From assembly GCA_949752745.1 (NCBI GenBank), contig OX457031.1, positions 43,209,769-43,273,768 of the forward strand: a DNA stretch of 64,000 nt. Direction: 5' to 3'. A program made the translations under genes and the position numbers. The stretch comes from Protula sp. h YS-2021 (taxonomy: Eukaryota; Annelida; Polychaeta; Sabellida; Serpulidae). Under the pieces are notes generated by a model. That model ran no database searches. It saw only the letters and a program-made list of their open reading frames with translations, and was not told where the DNA came from. Positions 27,361-64,000 of this stretch are shown piece after piece; position 1 is the stretch's first letter; each line of letters opens with the position of its first letter.

Positions 27361-28500
27361 AGTGTTATTTGTGACAAATTCTACGAAGGCCTTTATATTT
27401 TCTAAAAAGACAAGACAGTCGTAGATTGCACATCCCCCACCGTGGTCATCTACACTATATATTTTCTTCCCTTAAAGTATAGTAAACGGTGAATAGTTCC
27501 AAAGATGTATGTCCTGGATAGAGACAGTTACAACAAGTATTTTCTTCGTTTGCATGCTTACGCCTTGCTTTGTTCGCAACAAACTTGTTACTTTGAGTAC
27601 GAAGGGTATTTTAACAGAAATGGAAATTAATAAATACGAAGTGTTTCCTACCATGGCAAACTCACAGCTTGTGGGCTAGTTTATATCCACATGTAGAGAT
27701 AATGATGGTCTGTATAATATACAGGGAAGGTAGCAATATCGGCCACAGGACGTGAATTGAACATTAAATCAAGACAGCCGCCGTGCCTATGAATAGGACC
27801 TAAGTCTGGCTGCTTTAGATTGATCGTTGACATCATTTGAGAAAGTTTTCCCCGTTGCACTGTATCTAGATTGAAGTCTCCACAAATGACAGAAGGATTT
27901 AAGTAGTGGTATTGAATTCAGCTCTCGAACTTTATCTCAGAACAGACGTATAACCTGACGTTGCACAACTACACGTTACAGAAGCTTCGGATGTAATGGC
28001 GGTTTATGCACGCATTTACATTAAAAGGTACATGTGTGTTGAAATACATCATATTCTTATCAGTAGCCTTTGTTTAAAGATTACAATAGCAAGTGTTTGC
28101 TTCCAAGTCTGTATCTCTTGTCCTGCGTAAACAGAAGCCTCTGATGTAATGGGGGGTTTATGTGTGTATTTACATTAAAAGTAGTGAAAAAGGGTTTCGC
28201 AACAGTACATTCAGAAGTTTTTAGAAAAACTCTGAATGTGAAAACCAATCAAAAACAGCGTAACTCTTCAGTAAAATGTACGCAAAATGTGTGTGAAAAC
28301 ATGGATATATACATTATTTGTCTGTAAATATCTGTGCAAACTTGGATATATACATGCAATATTTGACGTATATGCGCCTAGACAGTGTTGATAATACGTG
28401 TAAACTTGTATATTATTAGGTATCATATATCTAACCATGGTCATGTTGGTACACCTCAAACCGGAAGATCGGTTAAACTAATACATCGGTTAATCTGATA
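27361..28500. other. Intergenic region, no gene recognised
   Basis: A duplicated short motif (GAAGC.TC.GATGTAATGG.GGTTTATG near 27985 and 28135) is the only structure noticed. Confidence 0.5.
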
Positions 28501-28549
28501 ATTTTATTGGACATTTTCGTTATTAGATTATCCGATGTAGACTGTATAT

Positions 28550-29015
28550 ATTTTCCAGCTGTGCAGTTTTATGGGTCTACGGTGAATAGTAACAAAGATA
28601 CAGCCTGGACTAATCTGTCTCAAAAACAACAAAGTCCAAATTGTGAAAAATCGCCAAAATTACACTTTTTGAAGAAATCGAAAAATAACATGACGCTGCA
28701 CAACCACACGTTATCTACTTTCCACCTATAGGGTTTTATTGGTCTACGGTGAATAGTGACAAAGATACAGCCTGGACAAACTTGTCTGAAATACAACAAA
28801 GTCCAAATTTTCAAAAAATCGCCAAAAGTACATGTTTTGAAAAAATCGAGAAATAACCTGACGTTGCACAAGTACACGTTATATACGCTGTAGGGTTTTA
28901 TTAATCTCTGAGGAACAATAACAAACATACAGCCTGGACAAAGAGAACTGCGGACAGACGGACGGACAGGAGGCGCTTCTATATCCCTCGCCCCCGGCTA
29001 GGGCAGAGGGGGATA
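28550..29015. repeat. Tandem repeat (period about 177 bp) ending in a hairpin
   Basis: A unit with GGTCTACGGTGAATAGT.ACA, GATACAGCCTGGAC, ATCGCCAAAA and ATAACNTGACG.TGCACAA is present 2.3 times. It is followed by GGACAGACGGACGGACAGG, CTATATCCC and a hairpin with GGGGGAT. This is the reverse orientation of the hairpin family seen at 9303, 11847, 13924 and 51931. Its TGACG.TGCACAA core resembles the array units inside the MITE at 26093-27035. Confidence 0.7.
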
Positions 29016-29212
29016 AAAAAAAAGAAGAAAAAATGAGGATGGCAAGTTTTACAGAGATGTGTTTTCTCTAGTACAAGGGCGATGAATAAAAGGCAAGATG
29101 CAGAGAAAACTGCAAATCGGAAACATTTTCTTGTGTAGGATCATGCGTAACTTCAAACGATAACAAATCCGTGTCTCACTTAAAAAAAAACGCTACGTAT
29201 CTTTATTCACAC

Positions 29213-29520
29213 GCTCATTCCCCTTTAGCTATCACCGCACATCCTCACGTCATTACACGCCCTCACCTCCTTTTAGCGATCATTACACGCCCTCACCTCA
29301 CTTTAGCGATCATTACACACCCTCACGTCACTTTAGCGATCATTACACACCCTCACGTCACATTAACGATCATTACACACCTTCCCGTCACTTTAGCGAT
29401 CATCACACACCCTCACGTCACATTAACGATCATTACACACCCTCACATCCCTAGCGATCATTACCCACAATCGCGTCACTTTAGCGATCATTACACATCC
29501 TCAGCTCAAGTTTAGCGATG
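29213..29520. repeat. 30-bp minisatellite, about ten units
   Basis: Repeated unit containing CATTACACACCCTCACGTCA followed by CTTTAGCGAT. The unit length is about 30 bp with few substitutions. The open frame across it is only a by-product of the period. Confidence 0.92.
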
Positions 29521-30289
29521 ATCGGTCACTATATGTTGCATGTCATTTAAAGATCTGTTCATATCTTTGTTTTGCCTCAAGCCTAGCGTAAGCTTGTCCG
29601 TCTCGGGACAACTCGGCATATGCCCAATCAGCACTTAGAGAAAGACACGTCGGCACCTATTTGTGTTATTTCGGAACCCACCTGAAAGACAACCCGGTAC
29701 TAAACTGCAATTATGTAAATTTTACCTTTTGTTTTCTTTTTTCTGTTCTAAAATTTGGCTTTTCTTTATAGGAGAAACTGAAAAAAAGGACAAGACTGTT
29801 TTCTTGTGTTTCTATCTAACAAGGCTGTTTTCACTGTTTCAAACAGAGGTCTTATTCATATGCATCAATGATTTTTTCACACAACATTCAGCCACTGTTA
29901 GGCTGAACTTTTTATTACATGTATTCTCTTTCGTTAATTGTTGGTCACGTTCATACTGACTGGTGCGCTTTTACGATCTTTGCACATGTAACTTGGTCAT
30001 TCACGCACAGTTATGTAAGAAATCCTGAATACACATAATTCAAAATTCAGTGATTGTTAACTTAAAAGTAGATAATTAAATATTAGTGCACTCGGAATTT
30101 TCGTAACTGTATCCAATACATAATTTACTCTCGATTTCCTTTTGCTGTCTTTGTAAGGCAGGAATGTATGTCTCTGTCTATCTGTGATATGATATAAATC
30201 TGCTCATCTGTGTGATGTTACTAATATAATACACTGTACTACTAATATTACACTGACGCTAGGATTTTTATACTGAGTTTAGAGCCACA

Positions 30290-30490
30290 GTTTTAAGATA
30301 TCACCACACATCTTTGCGTCATCTAAGCTACCATTACACATCCTCACGTCACTTAAGCTACCACTATGCATCCTGACGTCAATTAAGGTATCCTGACACA
30401 ATCTTACTTCGTTTATGCTAACATTACACATCCTTGCCTCACTTAATCTATCATTACACATTATTGAGTCATTTAAGCTATCATTATAAC
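30290..30490. repeat. Diverged 30-bp minisatellite related to the array at 29213
   Basis: Units read TTAAGCTACCATTACACATC then CTCACGTCAC, about six copies. They are clearly the same family as the array 0.8 kb to the left, with the CATTACACA.CCTCACGTCA core shared. Confidence 0.85.
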
Positions 30491-30719
30491 CAAGTTGAAA
30501 AAAATACTGTGCCGCCTGAACAATTAAGAAATTAAATCACAGATGAAACATACAAAGAATTTTACGCCAATGTCACAGTGCGCTAACCGAATTTTACTAT
30601 TTTGTTTGATTTCTTGCAGTTTCAAATGTTGTCTGTTTGTTGGGTGTTACAATGCTCTATGGTTGCACTTGGCGGTAAAATAAATGGTGGGAATTGTTGA
30701 TACACTCAACACCCTACAA

Positions 30720-30845
30720 TAATAAATCACTATAAATTTCGAGGCCTAATCGTCCAATTTGTAGGCCTAATTGTCTCTGTTTTTGCTGCGGCCTAATCGT
30801 CTTGGAGGCCTAATGTGTTTTGTGGCCTAATCGTCCAGGTACCTA
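30720..30845. repeat. Short word-repeat segment (GGCCTAATCGTC)
   Basis: GGCCTAAT(C/T)GTC is repeated about five times with changing spacing. The architecture resembles the word-rich ends of the transposons at 35998-38584 and 39855-40454, but no second end was found. Confidence 0.5.
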
Positions 30846-31129
30846 CCAGACGGGCAATTCCAGTCACCTGAATTGTTCTAAATTATTTCTAGTTCTCAAG
30901 CATAGCATCAAGTTAAAACGCCATCTATTACCAATCTGGGACAGCACATGATTACGCACCTTTGATTTCAAAAGCTTCAGACGTTTTTTAAGGCGTCTCA
31001 TGCTCTAAGATGCACATAACTAAGTGCTTTGTTTTAATCTTAATTACGTGAAAGTTTAACAAATTTGCAAAAGTGTCAGTAAGCTCATTTTTTTTAAAGA
31101 ACAGATCAAGAAACAGCATTTATTTGTAC

Positions 31130-31718
31130 TGGCAGCGGGCTCCTTGGCGTAGGTCAGCGCCCAACATTAAGCCAGCAGCTGCAGCTGCTTGAAATCACTG
31201 TTGAGGTGCTCGGAGTACGCAAGCACGTAGCACTATGCAATCAGCTGCAGCTGTTTAAAACTCCGTTTTTCGACGTAGGCAAGCACGTGCCACTACACCA
31301 GCATCTGTTTGAATCTCCTGTTGAACTCCTTGGCACAGACAAGCACGTAACACCACCAGCTGCAGCTGTTTGGACCTCCTGCTGAAGTCCTTGATATAGA
31401 CAAGCACCTAACACTACGCCAGTAGCTATTTGAACTTATTGCTGAGCTTTGTATAAGACATAACTTATTGCTGAGCTTTGTATAAGACATAGCAGGCGCA
31501 ACTGTTTGAGCTTAATACGGAGTTTCTTGTGGTTACCCAGCATGTAACACCACGCCAGCAGTTACATCTGTTTGAGCTTACTGCTGAGATTTTTAGCGCA
31601 GGCAATTATGTGCAACACTATACCAAAGCTGCAGCTGTTTGCACGGGCAGACAAATATGCAAGACTGTGGAGGCAGCTGCAGCTGAACTTCCTCCTCTGC
31701 TTCTCGGTGTAGGCAAAC
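31130..31718 (-). repeat. Tandem copies of the terminal coding segment in the ERCC6L-like 3' flank
   Basis: Downstream of the stop, about eight diverged units of roughly 60-63 bp (some larger) resemble the end of the coding exon. Read on the minus strand, units translate as VLAYVEKRSFKQLQLIA-stop, VLAYSEHLNSDFKQLQLLA-stop and VLVCAKEFNRRFKQMLV-stop. Compare the real end: VLAYAEKLSRKFKQLQQLV-stop. GCAGCTGCAGCTG cores mark the array. Confidence 0.82.
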
Positions 31719-59156
<27,438 letters not shown>

Positions 59157-59369
59157 CTGCAAAAGAAGAGGCATAACGCGTTACAAACCAGGAAACATAT
59201 CGACGACTTTTAGAGTTGCAAAAGAAGAACTTACTCGAGCCTTACATGTGTGCTCATATTTTACTGAGAACATTATTGAAATGTTCTCACATAATTACTT
59301 AAAAAATAAGGAAGGATGTATAAAATATGGACACCACTTTACTCTTAGTAATTAAAATTGGTTATAACG

Positions 59370-59470
59370 GTAGGGTACGGTCAAAATGGTAACGGACATA
59401 ATGGCGACGGACATAATGGCAAGCGGACAAAATGGCAAAGTGCCAGGGCGGACAAAATGGCAAATGAAAT
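59370..59470. repeat. Short word-repeat segment (CGGACAAAATGGC)
   Basis: CGGACA(T/A)AATGGC recurs five times with spacing of about 15-25 bp. It resembles a transposon end of the word-rich type; no partner end was seen. Confidence 0.55.
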
Positions 59471-59689
59471 AAAAAAAGACGATATTTCAACTGAACTTTT
59501 ATTTAACCCAATGGCATTTAATGACTTAATAAATACACATAATTGAATTCCTGTGCAATGCATCTATTTAGAAAGTCACTTAGCCAATCAGTTCACAGTT
59601 CTCATTTACTGCTCTGGAACATTTCCCCGAGTTTTGTACCGAATATTGTGCCCTGCTCCAAGTAGAAAGGTGTTCTGAAAGGAGCTCAT

Positions 59690-60260
59690 TACAAACAAGT
59701 TTCACCGTGTATCCTTTTTCGGGGCCCTGAATGCGGTCATTAAAGACCAGGTTTCTGACGTCTTTTAATCCGGATCCGGCAAGTGGTAGCTTTAAACAGG
59801 TACAACTGTTCTGTTTTTCATCCGGGTCTAGAAGGTGGTCACTACATACGGGTTTCTTTTATTCAAGTCTGGAATTAAGTCACTACAAAACGGTTTCACT
59901 ATACATCTTTTTATCCGGGTCTGGAAAGTAAACACTACATCGCCAACCACCTCCTCTATAAGTTTTTTTTTTTTTTTTTTTTTTTTGCAAAAGCCTCGCC
60001 CCTTCCCTCTTTAATATTGGAACGGCTCCGAATGCAACCCAAATCCTTTTAACCACATATTACCTATTACCTCAAAATATAGTTAAATATACTTTGTCTT
60101 GGATCCTGGAAGACGATCGGCACATACAGGTTTTACTGTATGTATCTTTTGCGCGAGTTCGAACATGCAGATTTTAATATAATTGAAAATTGGTCACTAT
60201 TAACAATTTCAACTGGAGGCATCTGCAAGGTGGTCACTACAAATAGGTTTTATTGTACAG
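59690..60260. repeat. Degenerate repeat of about 60-bp units
   Basis: Diverged units with TCCGG(G/A)TC(T/C)GGAA and GGT(C/A)ACTACA.A..GGTTT recur, interrupted by a T run at about 59961-59986. GGTTTTACTGTA at about 60129 resembles the pogo-type end seen at 27035. Confidence 0.5.
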
Positions 60261-60379
60261 CCATTTTATTTCTGTCTTGAAACTTTCACTGGTGTTTTGC
60301 CTACAGCAAGTTCCATTTCAAAAAGAGCTTTTTATCCACATGGCACGTCTCGCTGTAATAATGTCCCCAGCAGTGGAAA

Positions 60380-62590
60380 ATACCCATTCACTGGATACAC
60401 TTGTTCCCGGAATGCAAAGTACATTTCGAGCTAGAGATGACAGAATGGGGAAAGATGAATGACTGACCTGCCACCAGACTGGACTTTACTCCAATCCAGT
60501 ACTTCTTGCCAGTTTGCAGGGTTGGGCCGGGCTTGTTTCTGTCTTAGAGGGTAAAGCTGGAAAAGCGGAGGGGTGGGGGAAGGGAACTGCCTGCAAGATC
60601 CGTCTCCTTACTGTTTTACTGAAACTGCTGACGTCTACGTGCATTGCGGCGGTAATGCTAGCAACGTTAGAACGAATCGCTCATTTCGTCTCATGCAAGT
60701 AGAAGGGAGAATTTTAAAATGCCCATCAGAGAAAATGGCTGCTTGCCATATTTCCTGGTGTTTGCGATCAGTGTATCTTTACAGCCAATCTCCACATGTC
60801 ACTCTTTTGCAGTTGGTTATAAGACCAGTCGTTCTCATTCGGCTCAAATACGCATTTCAGTTTTTCAATTATTTAAATAATCATCGAGATCGTTGGACTT
60901 TTTTCCTCGAACATCATGACTTGTGTCTTTTAGTGGTTTTAACACGTCTTGCAGGTACCGTAGTTCAGCTAGATCTGTTTCTTTAAGAGATTGGACGCTC
61001 TCTTTTTTAACGAGGGGGTCTGCTAAGGTTTCAAACACTGCATCCGACAGCTCCGAAAATCTCTTAACCATATCGAAGGTGCTGCTCCATCTTTCTTTAA
61101 AGTCAATATTCAGCTTGCACTTTGGCAGTTCGCACAAGGTGTGATTATGCTTTAGAACTGCTGTGGCGCTACTCGATTTATGAAAAATACGGTGATTTCA
61201 CGCACCACGGACAACAACTATGCCACCTTATTTTCCTTCAAACCTCGCTGTGCCGCCGAATTTATACTGGGTAAAGCAAGCACAATGTAGGTCGATGCCT
61301 GCAGACAACCACTGCAAGACATTTTCGCGGCACTGTCAGCACCTAAACAACAATGCGTATCTTCTAAATTTCATTCTTTGACACATCCCCGTAAAATTTC
61401 ATCGGTGCTTTCGCCTGTGTGTTTTTCTTCAAGAATTCTAGTTTTCAAGGTACCACTTGGTTTCTAAAAAAAATGTGCGGTGACAGTTATGTAACCGTCC
61501 GTAGCGCGACTTGCTCATCCATCAGTAGTTTGGCATCCTGTAGATATTTTTCCTTCACAGCTTCGTACATCCGAGAGTGGGGAAAATCAGAGAGTTTTGC
61601 CCTACACGGGAAACGGTATTTTGGTACAAGCGCAGTTGCACAAAACCTTCATTCTCTACAACACTAAAGGGCCTGCAAAATAATTTTTTCCATTAATTTT
61701 ACACAAGTCTATTACGGCTTTATGAAAGTACATATTTGTTTAAAAAAACTGAGAATTTTATTTCGCATGCGAGGGCTAACCAACTTGTAAAGATTTAACG
61801 GCTTACCTTAAATCCATTACTATTTACTTCATAAGCGCTTCAGTTATTGGAACGCCGCGAGGGGTAACTTTCTTTATGGCCCCAAAATAAGTAGTCCTAG
61901 ATGACTCTTGCTTCCCAGCAAGAGTCATAGTTCCTATAATATAACTTGTCATTGATCTCAATTTTTCAATCTCGGCGCACGACTGGGGCTAATGGCGTTA
62001 TTTTAGAAAGGGTGCATCACATAAATAACCCAATTATAAATTATGGCGCACAATTTTTATGGTCAAATAACAATTTTGTAATGAGAAAAATAGATGTTTT
62101 CTTCAGATCAGAATAAAGAATCTCCCATTATCGCCCACAACAATGAATCTGCAGTTGTAAAACCACTCTTTACTCCACTTTGGTAGTTTGGACGAGGTCG
62201 AAAATAGTGCGCCAGGATACTTCTTGGTGTGCTTTTTAAGAAAAGGCATGCCACTCCGAACCTCGGTGTCCTGGAACATGCGCCGAAAGATCTAAGGCCG
62301 CGAAAATTGAGATCAATGGTGATTTCTATTACAGGAACTGTGACCCTTTCTGACCTAGGAAGACAGAAAGGGTCCACTGGGACTACAAAATAAGCTGGTA
62401 GTGACCGTGGATTCGCATATTTTCATGTCCGTCTAATACAATTGGCAAACGGGTATTACGGTACCTGAATTTCGCCATTTTAAGGGCTCGATTTCGAGGA
62501 GGAACTTTTAGGTAAGGTTCAGGTTTGAAACAACCAAAGTGTGAATTGGCTAATTTGGTACGAGATACTTTATTATCGCCCATTCTTCTT
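60380..62590 (-). pseudogene. hAT-family transposase relic with a preserved intron
   Basis: Minus-strand fragments in hAT order: a degenerate zinc-finger-like N-terminal area (62583-62386), GAIKKVTPRGVPITEALMK (about 61880-61820), MDLR at a GTAAGC donor (about 61807), then after an AG acceptor (about 61675) PFSVVENEGFVQLR. These join in frame as MDLRPFSVVENEGF. Further down is NIDFKERWSSTFDMVKRFSE (61110 region) and SEWVFSTAGDIITARRAMW (about 60390-60330), the C-terminal dimerisation motif. Many stops and frameshifts show it is dead. The 494-bp MITE at 61892 splits its N-terminal part. Confidence 0.82.
61892..62385. mobile_element. Mutator-like MITE, 494 bp, 9-bp target duplication, hairpins in both ends
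   Basis: Flanked by exact CAAAATAAG at 61883-61891 and 62386-62394. The inverted ends begin TAGTCC(T/C)AG and share AGTTCCT(A/G)TAATA and CATTGATCTCAATTTT further in. Each end has its own small palindrome: ATGACTCTTGCT/AGCAAGAGTCAT on the left and GACCCTTTCTG/CAGAAAGGGTC on the right. The 9-bp duplication is typical of the Mutator superfamily. Confidence 0.85.
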
Positions 62591-62937
62591 CATATTTTAC
62601 AATATCTATCACACAAAAAAATGATTATATAATAACTCATTGGTTACTGTGCAAAGGTTATTAACAACTGTTTTGTCTGTTACCACTAATGCCACTGGGT
62701 CTCTACTAAGGATAAATTTGCAGTGTTTTTAAACTTTCCCTCTCCTGCACGGATTGACTATATATCGATCACATTCGTTAAATAAAATATGCCCGTGATT
62801 GCGTTCGTGTTGGAAGACTCCCCTTGCTATATTTCCCTTTATGAATCCAGACGTTCCTGCTTGATGACGAGAGACGCAAATGAATACAGCCACCTCGTAT
62901 TTTGACAAAACTTAACTATAATTGTGCAGGTGCTATT

Positions 62938-63350
62938 TAAATGAAGGAGATACAATACAACATGCAGCAAAAAACAGCTGGGAGCCGATTCCATAGACTA
63001 ATTGTTCTTGGGTAAAAATGTTAACTATTTGATTCAGACGACTAGCCTGTGAGATGAAACATCCATTTTGGTAACGAGAGGAAGAGAGCAGATAATCAGG
63101 CTTTGATATGTCACAGAGTCCAGAATGAATTTTGCAGAATGGGGATAGGTCGTGTAAAGCTCTGCAAAGTTGCAATGTGTGCCATTTCAAGACGTCAGAG
63201 ATTTTTTCAGATACATTAGAGCCCGACCAACAGTTGTAATCTTCAAGAACAAATTATGCATTCCTCTTTGAACGCGTTTAATCTGATATATGCTATGCTT
63301 GTTAATTGGACTCCATGCAAATGAGGCACATTACATGCAAGGGTTGATCT
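62938..63350 (-). pseudogene. CR1/L2-type LINE reverse-transcriptase tail relic
   Basis: Minus-strand pieces in neighbouring frames read SFAWSPINKHSIYQIKRVQR, LQLCRALHDLSPFCKIHSGL and, after a frameshift, NRLPAV...ISFI-stop. This is the C-terminal signature of CR1/L2-like non-LTR retrotransposons (SxxWxP..IE.VQRR, then HDL..FYKI..GL, then WN.LP). It is 5'-truncated as usual for LINE copies. I see no target duplication. Confidence 0.65.
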
Positions 63351-64000
63351 TAAGCTTCCTTGGCCTTTATGTCACAGGGTTTGAGATTTGACGACATATA
63401 ATTAATGGATTTGATGGTTTTTTAGTAATTTCATCAACATGTTCATTGAAGATAAGTTTATTGTTTAAAATAAACCAGAGCTATGTGTATCTTGTCCTTT
63501 ACTGGCATTCAGGTTGAATTGCCGTTTCTGGGACCAGCGGCCACATGGAATTATATTTTTTTTTAATGTCTTTATTGTTCAATCGGATAAATTATTATTT
63601 ATTCTCATGGCAAAAAATAAAAAATCCTTTCTTGAACTAATAAATTTTTAAAACTTTTTATAGCCAATTTAAGTTTAAAAAATGTAGAAGAAGAATTAAG
63701 TAATATTGAAAACATTTTATAAACCTTCCCTGCTGGAATAGTTTTCAGGCCTCATATAATCCCGGAAACAAATAATGTTCACCAGTTCTTTCAAGGTGAA
63801 CAGTTGGTTACCAACTTGCCCCCATTCTTTTTAGAAAATACCCATAAATGCAACACCAAGTGCATATTTTTGCTCGAACAGTTATGATTCTGTGCTTCTA
63901 GCAGGAATTGTCTGCCCTTTTTTCTTTTATTTTTTTACGAGAAGAATTAAAAAATAACTTTGAAAACCTATTGTAAAGATATGTCAGCGAATTAACATTT
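63351..64000. other. AT-rich end of the window, no gene recognised
   Basis: No coding, RNA or repeat signal could be supported here. An upstream exon of the ERCC6L-like gene may exist between 59157 and the window end but was not found. Confidence 0.5.

Noticed and set aside
29171..29515. 114-codon frame rich in HPHVTLAIIT units
   Set aside because: Pure product of the 30-bp minisatellite, no start context or neighbour support.
29213..30490. CRISPR array
   Set aside because: Units are contiguous with no unique spacers, and the DNA is from an animal genome.

Overview
The window is nuclear DNA from a eukaryote, almost certainly an invertebrate animal. It has long introns with GT-AG borders, animal gene families, many microsatellites and G/C homopolymer runs, and a dense load of degraded transposons. 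I cannot settle the phylum (cnidarian, sponge, mollusc and others remain possible). No prokaryotic, organellar, tRNA or rRNA signal was seen.

Three host genes can be read. (1) A complete SLC34-type sodium/phosphate cotransporter lies on the + strand (coding 6703-17755). Its nine coding exons join in frame to give about 728 residues. (2) An apparently uninterrupted GT92 (DUF23) family glycosyltransferase lies on the + strand (22749-24254). (3) A very long ERCC6L/PICH-type SNF2 DNA translocase occupies the - strand from about 59156 down to its stop codon at 31719. I could join about 30 exons, roughly 1,690 codons. Its first exon(s) were not found and may lie upstream of 59156 or outside the window.

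The rest is mobile or repetitive DNA: a Ty3/gypsy pol relic (about 1200-3835), a KRBA2/SCAND3-like integrase element in an intron of the ERCC6L gene (35455-40570), LINE-like reverse-transcriptase tails (34380-34870 and 62938-63350), a hAT transposase relic with a preserved intron (60380-62590), several MITE-like elements, and a dispersed repeat family with a conserved terminal hairpin.

The most interesting structures are in or around the ERCC6L-like gene. Pieces of its own exons have been tandemly amplified at three separate exon ends, in two cases carrying the 5' splice site along. One array keeps four splice donors exactly 48 bp apart in an open frame, so donor choice could add 16-residue repeats. 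At the 5' side a four-exon block has been duplicated, giving extra N-terminal TPR-like units. In one intron the integrase element has been hit twice by non-autonomous DNA transposons that share near-identical ends and make 8-bp target duplications; removing them restores the integrase reading at both junctions.
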